Origin: Streptomyces geranii
Lineage (GTDB): Bacteria > Actinomycetota > Actinomycetes > Streptomycetales > Streptomycetaceae
Length of the DNA stretch: 64,000 bases
Direction of reading: 5' to 3'
Assembly: GCF_002954775.1 (NCBI RefSeq)
Contig: NZ_PJME01000022.1
Location: 87,569-151,568 of the forward strand
Shown here: positions 51,399 to 58,586 of the stretch, in pieces
Position numbering within the stretch: the stretch's first letter is position 1
Layout of the letters: every line of letters starts with the position of its first letter
The notes under the pieces: model-generated
The model's input: the letters and a program-made list of their open reading frames with translations, nothing else
What the model was told of the DNA's origin: nothing
Database searches by the model: none
Position numbers and translations under genes: made by a program

Positions 51399-52210
51399 CG
51401 AGGCCCCTCCGCCACTGCACGGTCAACATCGGCCGGGTTGAGTTCAGGTGCGCCGGCCCGCAGCCACAGAAAGTACTCGACATTCCCCGACGGCCCGGGC
51501 AGTGGGCTCGCGGTCACGCCCTGCACCCCGAGCCCCAACTGCCCTGCCCGGGCGGCGACTCCGCGTACCGCCTCGGCACGCAGCTCGGGACTCCGTACGA
51601 CTCCTCCACTCCCCAGCCGTTCCTTCCCCACCTCGAACTGTGGCTTGACCATCATCACCAGGTCGGCATCGGGCGCCGCACACCGCGCAAGGGCGGGCAG
51701 CACGAGGCCGAGCGGGATGAAGGACAGATCCCCCACGACAAGATCCACTGGTTCCCCATCGATCGCTTCGAGCGTCAACTCGCGTACGTTCGTACGGTCC
51801 TTGACGGTGACGCGTTCATCACTTTGAAGAGACCACGCGAGTTGCCCGTACCCCACGTCGACCGCGACGACGTGTGCGACGCCCGCGCGCAGCAGTACGT
51901 CCGTGAAGCCACCGGTGGACGCGCCGGCGTCCAGCGCCCGCCTGCCGCCGACCTTCAGCCCCTGCGGTACGAAGACCTCCAGGGCGCCCGCGAGCTTGTG
52001 GCCGCCCCTGGAGACGTACTCGGGATCGCCGTCGTCGGCCGTGACGACGATCGCGGCGGCCGTCTCCACCTGGGTGGCGGGCTTCGTCGCGACGGTCCTG
52101 CCGACGCTGACCCGCCCGGCGGCGATCAGCTGGCTCGCGTGCTCGCGCGAGCGGGCGAGCTTCCGCCGCACCAGCTCGGCGTCAAGACGGCGGCGTGCCA
52201 CTCCTGCCAC
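51395..52210 (-). CDS. tlyA: TlyA-type rRNA 2'-O-methyltransferase
   Basis: From GTG at 52210 (AGGAG upstream) the protein has 271 residues: an N-terminal S4 domain (L-D-A-E-L-V-R-R-K-L-A-R-S-R-E) and an FtsJ-like methyltransferase (A-L-D-A-G-A-S-T-G-G-F-T). The lysine of R-G-G-H-K-L and those of M-V-K-P-Q-F-E fit the K-D-K-E active site. In mycobacteria TlyA methylates 16S C1409 and 23S C1920 and gives capreomycin sensitivity. A GTG at 52201 is an alternative start. Confidence 0.94.
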   Translation of the reverse strand: MAGVARRRLDAELVRRKLARSREHASQLIAAGRVSVGRTVATKPATQVETAAAIVVTADDGDPEYVSRGGHKLAGALEVFVPQGLKVGGRRALDAGASTGGFTDVLLRAGVAHVVAVDVGYGQLAWSLQSDERVTVKDRTNVRELTLEAIDGEPVDLVVGDLSFIPLGLVLPALARCAAPDADLVMMVKPQFEVGKERLGSGGVVRSPELRAEAVRGVAARAGQLGLGVQGVTASPLPGPSGNVEYFLWLRAGAPELNPADVDRAVAEGPR

Positions 52211-52217
52211 GTTCGGT

Positions 52218-52529
52218 TCAGCTCCTATTGCCGTACGTCGTCGGGGGCGCCGGAGGTCCCGGGCGGGCGTCGAGCGCGGTGAGCGTGTCGCGCAGCCCCC
52301 GGTGTACATCCTCGTACACCTGGACATGGCCGTCCGTGGCGAGGTGGTCGGCGTCGCCGAGCCGGTCGAGCCGGGCGTCGACCTCGGCGTCGCCCGTGGG
52401 GACGCGGGGGACGTTCAGCGGGGCCGGGGCGGCGGGGTCGTCGTACCCGGGTTCGACGACCGTCTCCAGGGCCGTTTCCGGAACCGACGGCTCCGCCGGG
52501 CCCTCGGCCGGGGGCACTGAGTCGTTCAT
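52218..52529 (-). CDS. Small acidic hypothetical upstream of tlyA
   Basis: The 103-residue protein has a Pro/Glu/Ala-rich first half and a second half, D-A-E-V-D-A-R-L-D-R-L and Y-E-D-V-H-R-G-L-R-D-T-L-T-A-L-D, likely to form two helices. It ends seven bases before tlyA and is first of the tlyA-nadK run. A small gene of this kind precedes tlyA in other Streptomyces. Function unknown. Confidence 0.75.
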   Translation of the reverse strand: MNDSVPPAEGPAEPSVPETALETVVEPGYDDPAAPAPLNVPRVPTGDAEVDARLDRLGDADHLATDGHVQVYEDVHRGLRDTLTALDARPGPPAPPTTYGNRS

Positions 52530-52571
52530 GCCCCGACGCTACCGCGAACGGCTGAGGTACCGTCGTCCACG

Positions 52572-52919
52572 ATGGCCACGATCGAGGAGTGCCGCAGCGC
52601 ACTCGACAAGCTCTCGGACAACATGGCGGGCGCGAGCGGGGACGTACGCGAGGCGGCGGCCCTGGACCGCTCGCTGAGCTGCCGTATCACCGACTTGGAC
52701 GTCACCTTCGTGGGACGCCTCCAGGGCGGCCGTATCGAGGTCCAGGACACCCTCCAGGGCCCGCCCAGGGAGAAGGCCGAGATCCGGCTCACGATGTCCG
52801 GCGACGACCTGGTGGCGATGGTCGCCGGCGAGCTGAACTTCGCGAAGGCCTGGGGCTCGGGCCGGGTGAAGCTGGAGGCGGGCCTGCGGGACCTGTTCCG
52901 CCTCAGGAAGCTTCTCTGA
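52572..52919 (+). CDS. SCP2 sterol-binding-domain protein
   Basis: The 115-residue protein is a single SCP-2 domain (I-T-D-L-D-V-T-F-V-G-R-L-Q-G-G, I-R-L-T-M-S-G-D-D-L-V-A-M-V-A-G-E-L-N-F-A-K-A-W-G-S-G-R), a hydrophobic-pocket fold that binds lipids or CoA esters. It is divergent from the tlyA run and overlaps the 3' end of fecE tail to tail by 17 bases. Ligand unknown. Confidence 0.85.
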   Translation: MATIEECRSALDKLSDNMAGASGDVREAAALDRSLSCRITDLDVTFVGRLQGGRIEVQDTLQGPPREKAEIRLTMSGDDLVAMVAGELNFAKAWGSGRVKLEAGLRDLFRLRKLL

Positions 52920-53784
52920 CCAGTTTGGTACGGGCCTTGCGCGCAGCCGGCACCACCAACGGAGTGCCCGTCTCCGGATCGTCGATGACCTGGCAGCGCA
53001 GCCCGAACACCTCTTCGACCAGCCCGGCGGTCACGATGTCGCCCGGCGCGCCTTCGGCGATGACCGCGCCCTCGCGCAGTGCGATGAGATGCGTGGCGTA
53101 CCGGGCGGCGTGGTTGAGGTCGTGCAGGACGGCGACCAGGGTCCGGCCCTGCTCCTCGTGCAGCTCGGCGCAGAGGTCGAGGACGTCGATCTGGTGCTGG
53201 ATGTCGAGATAGGTCGTGGGCTCGTCGAGGAGCAGCAGCGGGGTCTGCTGGGCGAGGGCCATGGCGATCCACACGCGCTGCCGCTGACCGCCGGAGAGTT
53301 CGTCGACGTAGCGGTCGGCGAGTTCGGCGACGCCGGTCGACTCCATGGACTCCCGGACGACCCGCTCGTCGTCGTGGGACCACTGGCGCAGGATGCCCTG
53401 GTGCGGGTAGCGGCCCCGGCCCACCAGGTCGGCGACGGTGATCCCGTCGGGCGCGATCGACGACTGCGGGAGCAGCCCGAGGGTCCGCGCGACCTTCTTC
53501 GCGGGCATCGACTGGATGACCTGCCCGTCGAGCAGGACCCGGCCCTCGCTGGGCTTGAGCATCCGCGACAGGGCGCGCAGCAGGGTGGACTTGCCGCAGG
53601 CGTTCGGGCCGACGATGACCGTGAAGGAGTTGTCGGGTATCTCGACCGACAGCTGCTCGGCGATCACACGCTGGTCGTAGGCGAGGGTCACGCTCTCGAC
53701 GGACAGGCGGTTCACGGTGTTGGTGCCCTTCTTGACGTTCTCGTTCGCGGAGTCGGACTTTCCCGGCTCCCTCTGCCCGCTCAT
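52903..53784 (-). CDS. fecE: Iron-siderophore ABC transporter ATPase
   Basis: The 293-residue FecE/FepC-type ATPase has Walker A G-P-N-A-C-G-K-S-T, signature L-S-G-G-Q-R-Q-R-V, Walker B L-L-L-L-D-E-P-T-T-Y-L-D and H-loop L-H-D-L-N. It powers the two permeases encoded just upstream. It begins 13 bases after the fecD stop, in a 17-base duplication that repeats the ATATGAGCGGGCA start region. No substrate-binding lipoprotein gene is adjacent. Confidence 0.94.
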   Translation of the reverse strand: MSGQREPGKSDSANENVKKGTNTVNRLSVESVTLAYDQRVIAEQLSVEIPDNSFTVIVGPNACGKSTLLRALSRMLKPSEGRVLLDGQVIQSMPAKKVARTLGLLPQSSIAPDGITVADLVGRGRYPHQGILRQWSHDDERVVRESMESTGVAELADRYVDELSGGQRQRVWIAMALAQQTPLLLLDEPTTYLDIQHQIDVLDLCAELHEEQGRTLVAVLHDLNHAARYATHLIALREGAVIAEGAPGDIVTAGLVEEVFGLRCQVIDDPETGTPLVVPAARKARTKLVREAS

Positions 53785-53797
53785 ATCCGGTGCCCGC

Positions 53798-54874
53798 TCA
53801 TATCCGGCCCGCCTTCCGCTCGGTGACCAGCAGCCACAGCAGATACACCCCGCCGAGCACGCCGGTCACCACGCCCACGGGCAGCTGGTCGGCGCCGAAG
53901 AGCCGCTGCGAGGCCCAGTCGGCCACGATCAGCAGGGTGGCGCCCATGCACATGGACGGCACCAGGTTCGGCCCCGGCGAGCGGGTCAGCCGCCGGGCGA
54001 GCTGCGGCGCGGTCAGCGCGACGAAGCCCACGGGTCCGGCGGCGGCCGTGGCGGCGGCGGTGAGCAGCACGGCGGCCAGCATCAGCACCAGCCGTACGCG
54101 CTCGACGCGCACCCCGAGGGCGTACGACACGTCGTCGCCCATCTCCGTCATGCGCAGCCCGCGCGCGTTGGCGAGCACCAGGGGTACGAGGGCGAGGCAC
54201 AGCCACAGCAGCGGCCAGACCTGGTCCCAGCCGCGCCCGTTGAGGGAGCCGGTCATCCATACGACCGCGCGTGCCGCGTCGATCAGATCGGCCTTGGTGA
54301 TCAGATAACCGTTGACCGCGGACAGCACCGCGGAGACCCCGATGCCGACGAGCACCAGCCGGTACCCGTGCACGCCGCGCTTCCAGGCGAGCAGATAGAT
54401 GGCGAGCCCGGTGCCGAGCCCCCCGGCGAGCGACCCGAGGGTGACCGCGTCGGCGCTCCCGGAGAACAGCACGATCATGACCAGCGCGCCGGCGGTCGAG
54501 CCCTGGCTGAGGCCCAGTACGTCCGGACTGCCCAGCGGATTGCGGGAGATGGACTGGAAGAGCGCGCCGCCGAGCCCGAGCGCGGCCCCGACCAGCAGCC
54601 CGACCAGGACGCGCGGCAGCCGCAGCTCGTTGACGATGTACTCCTGTCCTGCGTTCCCGTCGCCGAGCAGCGTCCTGAGGACGTCTCCGGCCGGGATCGG
54701 GAAGTCACCGGTGCCGATCAGCGCCACGGTCGCGGCGAGCGCGGCCAGCAGCAGCGCCACGACGACGACCAGCGCTCGCACGTCCAGGCGCAGGGAGAGT
54801 CCGCCCGGAGCCCGTACGACGCGGCTGGCACGGCCGGCGCCGAGGGCGGACCGGACAGGAAGGTTGCTCTTCAC
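53798..54874 (-). CDS. fecD: Iron-siderophore permease, FecD-like
   Basis: A 358-residue FecCD-family permease with about nine to ten membrane spans. It has the conserved R-L-P-R-V-L-V-G-L-L-V-G-A-A-L-G-L-G-G-A-L-F-Q and N-P-L-G-S-P-D-V-L-G-L segments and the ATPase-contact loop. GTG at 54874 overlaps the stop of fecC as GTGA. It forms a heterodimeric pore with FecC. Confidence 0.93.
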   Translation of the reverse strand: MKSNLPVRSALGAGRASRVVRAPGGLSLRLDVRALVVVVALLLAALAATVALIGTGDFPIPAGDVLRTLLGDGNAGQEYIVNELRLPRVLVGLLVGAALGLGGALFQSISRNPLGSPDVLGLSQGSTAGALVMIVLFSGSADAVTLGSLAGGLGTGLAIYLLAWKRGVHGYRLVLVGIGVSAVLSAVNGYLITKADLIDAARAVVWMTGSLNGRGWDQVWPLLWLCLALVPLVLANARGLRMTEMGDDVSYALGVRVERVRLVLMLAAVLLTAAATAAAGPVGFVALTAPQLARRLTRSPGPNLVPSMCMGATLLIVADWASQRLFGADQLPVGVVTGVLGGVYLLWLLVTERKAGRI

Positions 54875-55914
54875 AGCTGGGCCGTCCTCCGCCGTCGTAC
54901 GAGAAAGATGAAGACCGGGCCGCCGAGGACCGCGGTGACGATGCCGACCTGGAGTTCGGCGGGCCGGGCGACGATCCGCCCGAGGACATCGGCGCCGAGC
55001 AGCAGCACGGGCGACAGGACGGTCGCGTACGGCAGGATCCAGCGCAGGTCGGGCCCGGTGAAGGACCGTACGACGTGCGGGACCATCAGCCCGACGAAGA
55101 CGATCGGCCCGCAGGCGGCGGTGGCGGCCCCGCACAGCACGGTCGCGGCGGCCATGGACAACGCGCGGGTGCGGTTGAGATCGGCGCCGAGGGCACGGGC
55201 GGTGTCGTCGCCCATCGACACGGCGTTGAGCGGCCGGGCGAGCAGCAGCGCGACGACCGAGCCGACCACGATGAACGGCAGGACCTGCGTGATCGTGTCG
55301 TCGGTGGCCGAGGCGAGCGAGCCGACCGTCCAGAAGCGCATCCGGCTGAGCGCGGCGTCGTCCGTGATCATCACGGCCTGGAGATAGCCGTAGAGCGCGG
55401 CGCTCACGGCGGTACCGGCGAGCGCGAGCCGCACGGGCGTGGCCCCCCGGCTCCCGCCGAGGAACCAGACCAGCGCACCGACGGCGGCGGCCCCGAGAAA
55501 GGCGAACCACACATAGCCGCTCAGCGAGGTGACGCCGAAGAAGGTGATGGCGGTGACGACAGCGGCCGAGGCACCGGCATTGATGCCGAGCAGCCCGGGA
55601 TCGGCCAGCGGATTGCGGGTCAGCGCCTGCAGCACGGCCCCGGACAGCCCGAGCGCGGAACCGGCGAGCAGCCCGAGGAGCGTCCGCGAGACCCGCTCCC
55701 CGACGACGACGTCCCCATAGGTCCCCGAGTCCTGGAACAGCCCGTGCCAGACCTGCTCCAGGGACAGCTCTTTCGCCCCGATCGCAATACTGGCAAGGGC
55801 GACAAGAACCAGGATCCCCAGGGAGACGAGGAGTCCAACGGCCCGTATCGCCTGACGCTTCGGGGGCGCGGGGGCGGTCTCCGCGCGCTGCTCAGGAGGA
55901 CTGTCGACAAACAC
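54871..55914 (-). CDS. fecC: Iron-siderophore permease, FecC-like
   Basis: A 347-residue FecCD-family permease with S-R-T-L-L-G-L-L-A-G-S-A-L-G-L-S-G-A-V-L-Q, N-P-L-A-D-P-G-L-L-G-I and G-L-M-V-P-H-V-V-R. It is first in the operon fecC-fecD-fecE. GTG at 55914 lies four bases after an iron box and without ribosome binding site, so the message may be leaderless. Alternatively, translation begins further in. Confidence 0.93.
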   Translation of the reverse strand: MFVDSPPEQRAETAPAPPKRQAIRAVGLLVSLGILVLVALASIAIGAKELSLEQVWHGLFQDSGTYGDVVVGERVSRTLLGLLAGSALGLSGAVLQALTRNPLADPGLLGINAGASAAVVTAITFFGVTSLSGYVWFAFLGAAAVGALVWFLGGSRGATPVRLALAGTAVSAALYGYLQAVMITDDAALSRMRFWTVGSLASATDDTITQVLPFIVVGSVVALLLARPLNAVSMGDDTARALGADLNRTRALSMAAATVLCGAATAACGPIVFVGLMVPHVVRSFTGPDLRWILPYATVLSPVLLLGADVLGRIVARPAELQVGIVTAVLGGPVFIFLVRRRRTAQL

Positions 55915-55918
55915 GAGG

Positions 55919-55937
55919 TTAGGTTAGCCTACCCTCT
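55919..55937 (-). promoter_or_regulatory. Iron box (DmdR/IdeR operator)
   Basis: TTAGGTTAGCCTACCCTCT on the plus strand matches the 19-base consensus TTAGGTTAGSCTAACCTAA at about 15 positions, with the left half perfect. Iron-loaded DmdR1/IdeR would block fecCDE transcription here. Confidence 0.85.
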
Positions 55938-56100
55938 CATTCCTCTCGGAGGCCGTCCATGGGGAGGGGCTGGGGAGGGGCTTTCGGAGCGTGGAGCCCG
56001 GGGGTTGGCGTGGCGGCGCGAGTTCCTCAACTCCGGCCCTCAGGAGCGGACTTCGGGCTCGCGACTCCAGCTGACCCCGGCCCTGTGGTGCCGCCGCCCC

Positions 56101-57129
56101 TCACAGCCCCAGCCGCGCCAGCGCCTTGCCCCCGTCCAGCCCGCACGCGCCGTCGCCCGCCGCCGTCCAGGCAGCCGCGCACAGGGCGCGCAGCCCGTCG
56201 AGGGGCTCCCCCTCTCCCGTCAGCTCCAGCCGATCCTCCCCCGCGGTAGCCGTCCAACCTCCGCACCGGAAACCCTCGCCCGCGGGCGTGACCTCGGGCT
56301 GCCCGGTGAGCAGCCCCCTCAGGTCGGCGTCGACATAGGTGGGCCGGTGCTGCGGCGGTGCGGCCAGCAGCTGGGCGCCGTCCGTGACGCCGGTGAGGAC
56401 CAGCAGCGAGTCGACGTCCCCGTTGAACGCGCCCTCGATGTCCGTGTCCAGCCGGTCCCCGACGACCAGGGGACGCTCGGCCCCGGTCCGCAGGACCGTC
56501 TCCCGGTGCATCGGGGGCAGCGGCTTGCCAGCCACCTGGGGCTCGGCGCCGGTGGCGATGCGTACGACCTCCACCGCCGCCCCATTGCCGGGCGCGATCC
56601 CGCGCGCGCTGGGGATCGTCAGGTCGGTGTTCGACGCGAACCAGGGCACCCCGCGCGCGATGGCGAAGCACGCCTCCGCGAACCGCCCCCAGGGCAGCTC
56701 GGGCCCGCCGTACCCCTGCACGACGGCCACCGGCTCGTCCTCGGCCGAGTCGACGGGCTCCAGCCCGCGCTCGCGCAGCGCGACCCGCAGCCCCTCGCCG
56801 CCGATCACCAGCACACGCGCGCCCGCAGGCACCTGGTCGGCGATCAACCGGGCCACCGCCTGCGCCGACGTGATGACATCCGACCCCTCGGTCGCTATGC
56901 CCAGCTCGGTGAGGTGCTCGGCCACGGCGTCGGGCGTACGCAGCGCGTTGTTGGTGACATAGGCGAGCCGCATCCCGCCGTCCCGTGCCACCCCGAGCGA
57001 CTCGACGGCGTGCACGATCGCGTGACCGCCCGCGTACACCACCCCGTCCAGGTCGAGCAGCGCCGTGTCGTACGCCTCGCTCAGCGCCCGCGCACTGCCC
57101 TCGGGCCGCGTCCTGACGGTCTGGCTCAT
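56101..57129 (-). CDS. HAD-IIA phosphatase, NagD/PgP-like
   Basis: The 342-residue protein has motif I L-L-D-L-D-G-V-V-Y, Y-V-T-N-N-A, and motif IV V-V-G-D-R-L-D-T-D-I-E-G-A with a C2 cap between. These are the marks of HAD-IIA phosphatases, and mycobacterial counterparts next to tlyA dephosphorylate glycerol 3-phosphate. A GAGGAG site precedes ATG 57129. It continues the conserved block on the minus strand. Confidence 0.92.
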   Translation of the reverse strand: MSQTVRTRPEGSARALSEAYDTALLDLDGVVYAGGHAIVHAVESLGVARDGGMRLAYVTNNALRTPDAVAEHLTELGIATEGSDVITSAQAVARLIADQVPAGARVLVIGGEGLRVALRERGLEPVDSAEDEPVAVVQGYGGPELPWGRFAEACFAIARGVPWFASNTDLTIPSARGIAPGNGAAVEVVRIATGAEPQVAGKPLPPMHRETVLRTGAERPLVVGDRLDTDIEGAFNGDVDSLLVLTGVTDGAQLLAAPPQHRPTYVDADLRGLLTGQPEVTPAGEGFRCGGWTATAGEDRLELTGEGEPLDGLRALCAAAWTAAGDGACGLDGGKALARLGL

Positions 57130-57202
57130 TGTGCATCGCTCCTCGTTCGCCCGGCTTTCCCCCGATCATCCCCCATGCCACTGACAGCCCTACGATGCAC
57201 CA

Positions 57203-58507
57203 ATGAACACTGCAGGTCCCGCGGACGTACCGGCTCGCATGGGCCTTCAACTGACCCCCTTCCGGGGCCTGCGCTACGACCCCGACCGGGTCGGCAGCCT
57301 CGCAGCCGTGACCTCTCCGCCGTACGACGTCATCGTGCGCCCGGACGGCCTGATCCACCTCGAATCGGCCGACCCGCACAACATCGTCCGGCTGATCCTC
57401 CCCCAGGCGGCGACCCCGTCGATCCGCAACGAACAGGCCGCGGACACCCTCGACGACTGGCTCTCCGAGGGCATCCTCACCGCCGACCCCGAGCCCGCCC
57501 TGTACGTCTACGAGCAGCGCGACACGACCGGCCACCTCCAGCGCGGGGTCATCGGCGCCCTGCGCCTGTCGGACCCGTCGGAGGGTGTCGTCCTGCCCCA
57601 CGAGGACGTCATGCCGCACGTGGTGGCGGACCGCGCGGCCCTGATGCGCGCGACCTCCGCGAACCTCGAACCCCTCCTCTTGACCTACCGCAGCAACGAT
57701 TCAGCAGGCGTGTCGCCGTATACCACCAGCGCGGTGGTGGAACGCACGGCCGCCCGCCCCCCGCTCCTCTCGACGACCACGGAGGACGGCTTCGGCCACC
57801 GCCTCTGGGCGATCACCGACCCCGCCGAGCTGGCCGGCATCCAGGCGGACCTCACCCACCACCAGGCCCTCATCGCCGACGGCCACCACCGCTGGGCGAC
57901 GTATCTGTGTCTACGCGCGGAGCACCCCTCCCCCAGCCCCTGGGACCACGGCCTGGTCCTCCTGGTGGACACCGCCCGCTACCCCCTGCGCGTCCGCGCG
58001 ATCCACCGCCTCCTGCACGGCCTCCCGGTCGCCGACGCCCTGACGGCCCTGGAGGGCCACTTCCGCGTACGTCACCTGGCGGTGCCCCTGGCGGAGGCGC
58101 TCACCGCCCTCGCGGAGGCGGCCACCGCGGGCAACGCCTTCCTCCTGGCCGGCGACGGCGCCTTCCACCTCGTGGACCGCCCTGACCAGGCTCTCCTGGC
58201 CCGCACGATCCCCGCGGACCGCCCCCAGGCCTGGCGCACCCTGGACGCGACGGTCCTGCACGCCACGCTCCTCGACCACATCTGGCACATCCCCGAGGAC
58301 TCACCGGCCCACATCGCGTACATCCACGACACGGCGGCAACCGTGGAGAAGGCGGAACAGGACGGCGGTACGGCGGTCCTGATGCACCCGGTCCACGAGG
58401 AGGTCGTACGCGACCTGGCCCGCCAGGGCATCACCATGCCCCGCAAGTCGACGTCCTTCGGCCCCAAACCGGCCTCGGGCCTGGTGCTGCGCACCCTGAC
58501 GCACTGA
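57203..58507 (+). CDS. DUF1015 family protein
   Basis: The 434-residue protein has the conserved T-P-F-R-G-L-R-Y, S-P-P-Y-D-V-I, A-D-G-H-H-R-W-A-T-Y and C-terminal M-P-R-K-S-T-S-F-G-P-K-P of DUF1015. These are cytosolic proteins of unknown activity, often near phosphoglycerate dehydrogenase or serine metabolism genes in other bacteria. It is divergent from the HAD gene with 73 bases between and ends at a bidirectional terminator. No clear ribosome binding site was seen. Confidence 0.92.
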   Translation: MNTAGPADVPARMGLQLTPFRGLRYDPDRVGSLAAVTSPPYDVIVRPDGLIHLESADPHNIVRLILPQAATPSIRNEQAADTLDDWLSEGILTADPEPALYVYEQRDTTGHLQRGVIGALRLSDPSEGVVLPHEDVMPHVVADRAALMRATSANLEPLLLTYRSNDSAGVSPYTTSAVVERTAARPPLLSTTTEDGFGHRLWAITDPAELAGIQADLTHHQALIADGHHRWATYLCLRAEHPSPSPWDHGLVLLVDTARYPLRVRAIHRLLHGLPVADALTALEGHFRVRHLAVPLAEALTALAEAATAGNAFLLAGDGAFHLVDRPDQALLARTIPADRPQAWRTLDATVLHATLLDHIWHIPEDSPAHIAYIHDTAATVEKAEQDGGTAVLMHPVHEEVVRDLARQGITMPRKSTSFGPKPASGLVLRTLTH

Positions 58508-58533
58508 AACACGCCAAACCACGCCGCAACGCG

Positions 58534-58568
58534 GAAGGGCGGGACCCCTGACCGGGATCCCGCCCTTC
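58534..58568. terminator. Bidirectional hairpin terminator
   Basis: GAAGGGCGGGA pairs with TCCCGCCCTTC, between the converging DUF1015 and RGG/TPR genes. Confidence 0.75.
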
Positions 58569-58586
58569 ACATCACACCTTCACCGC

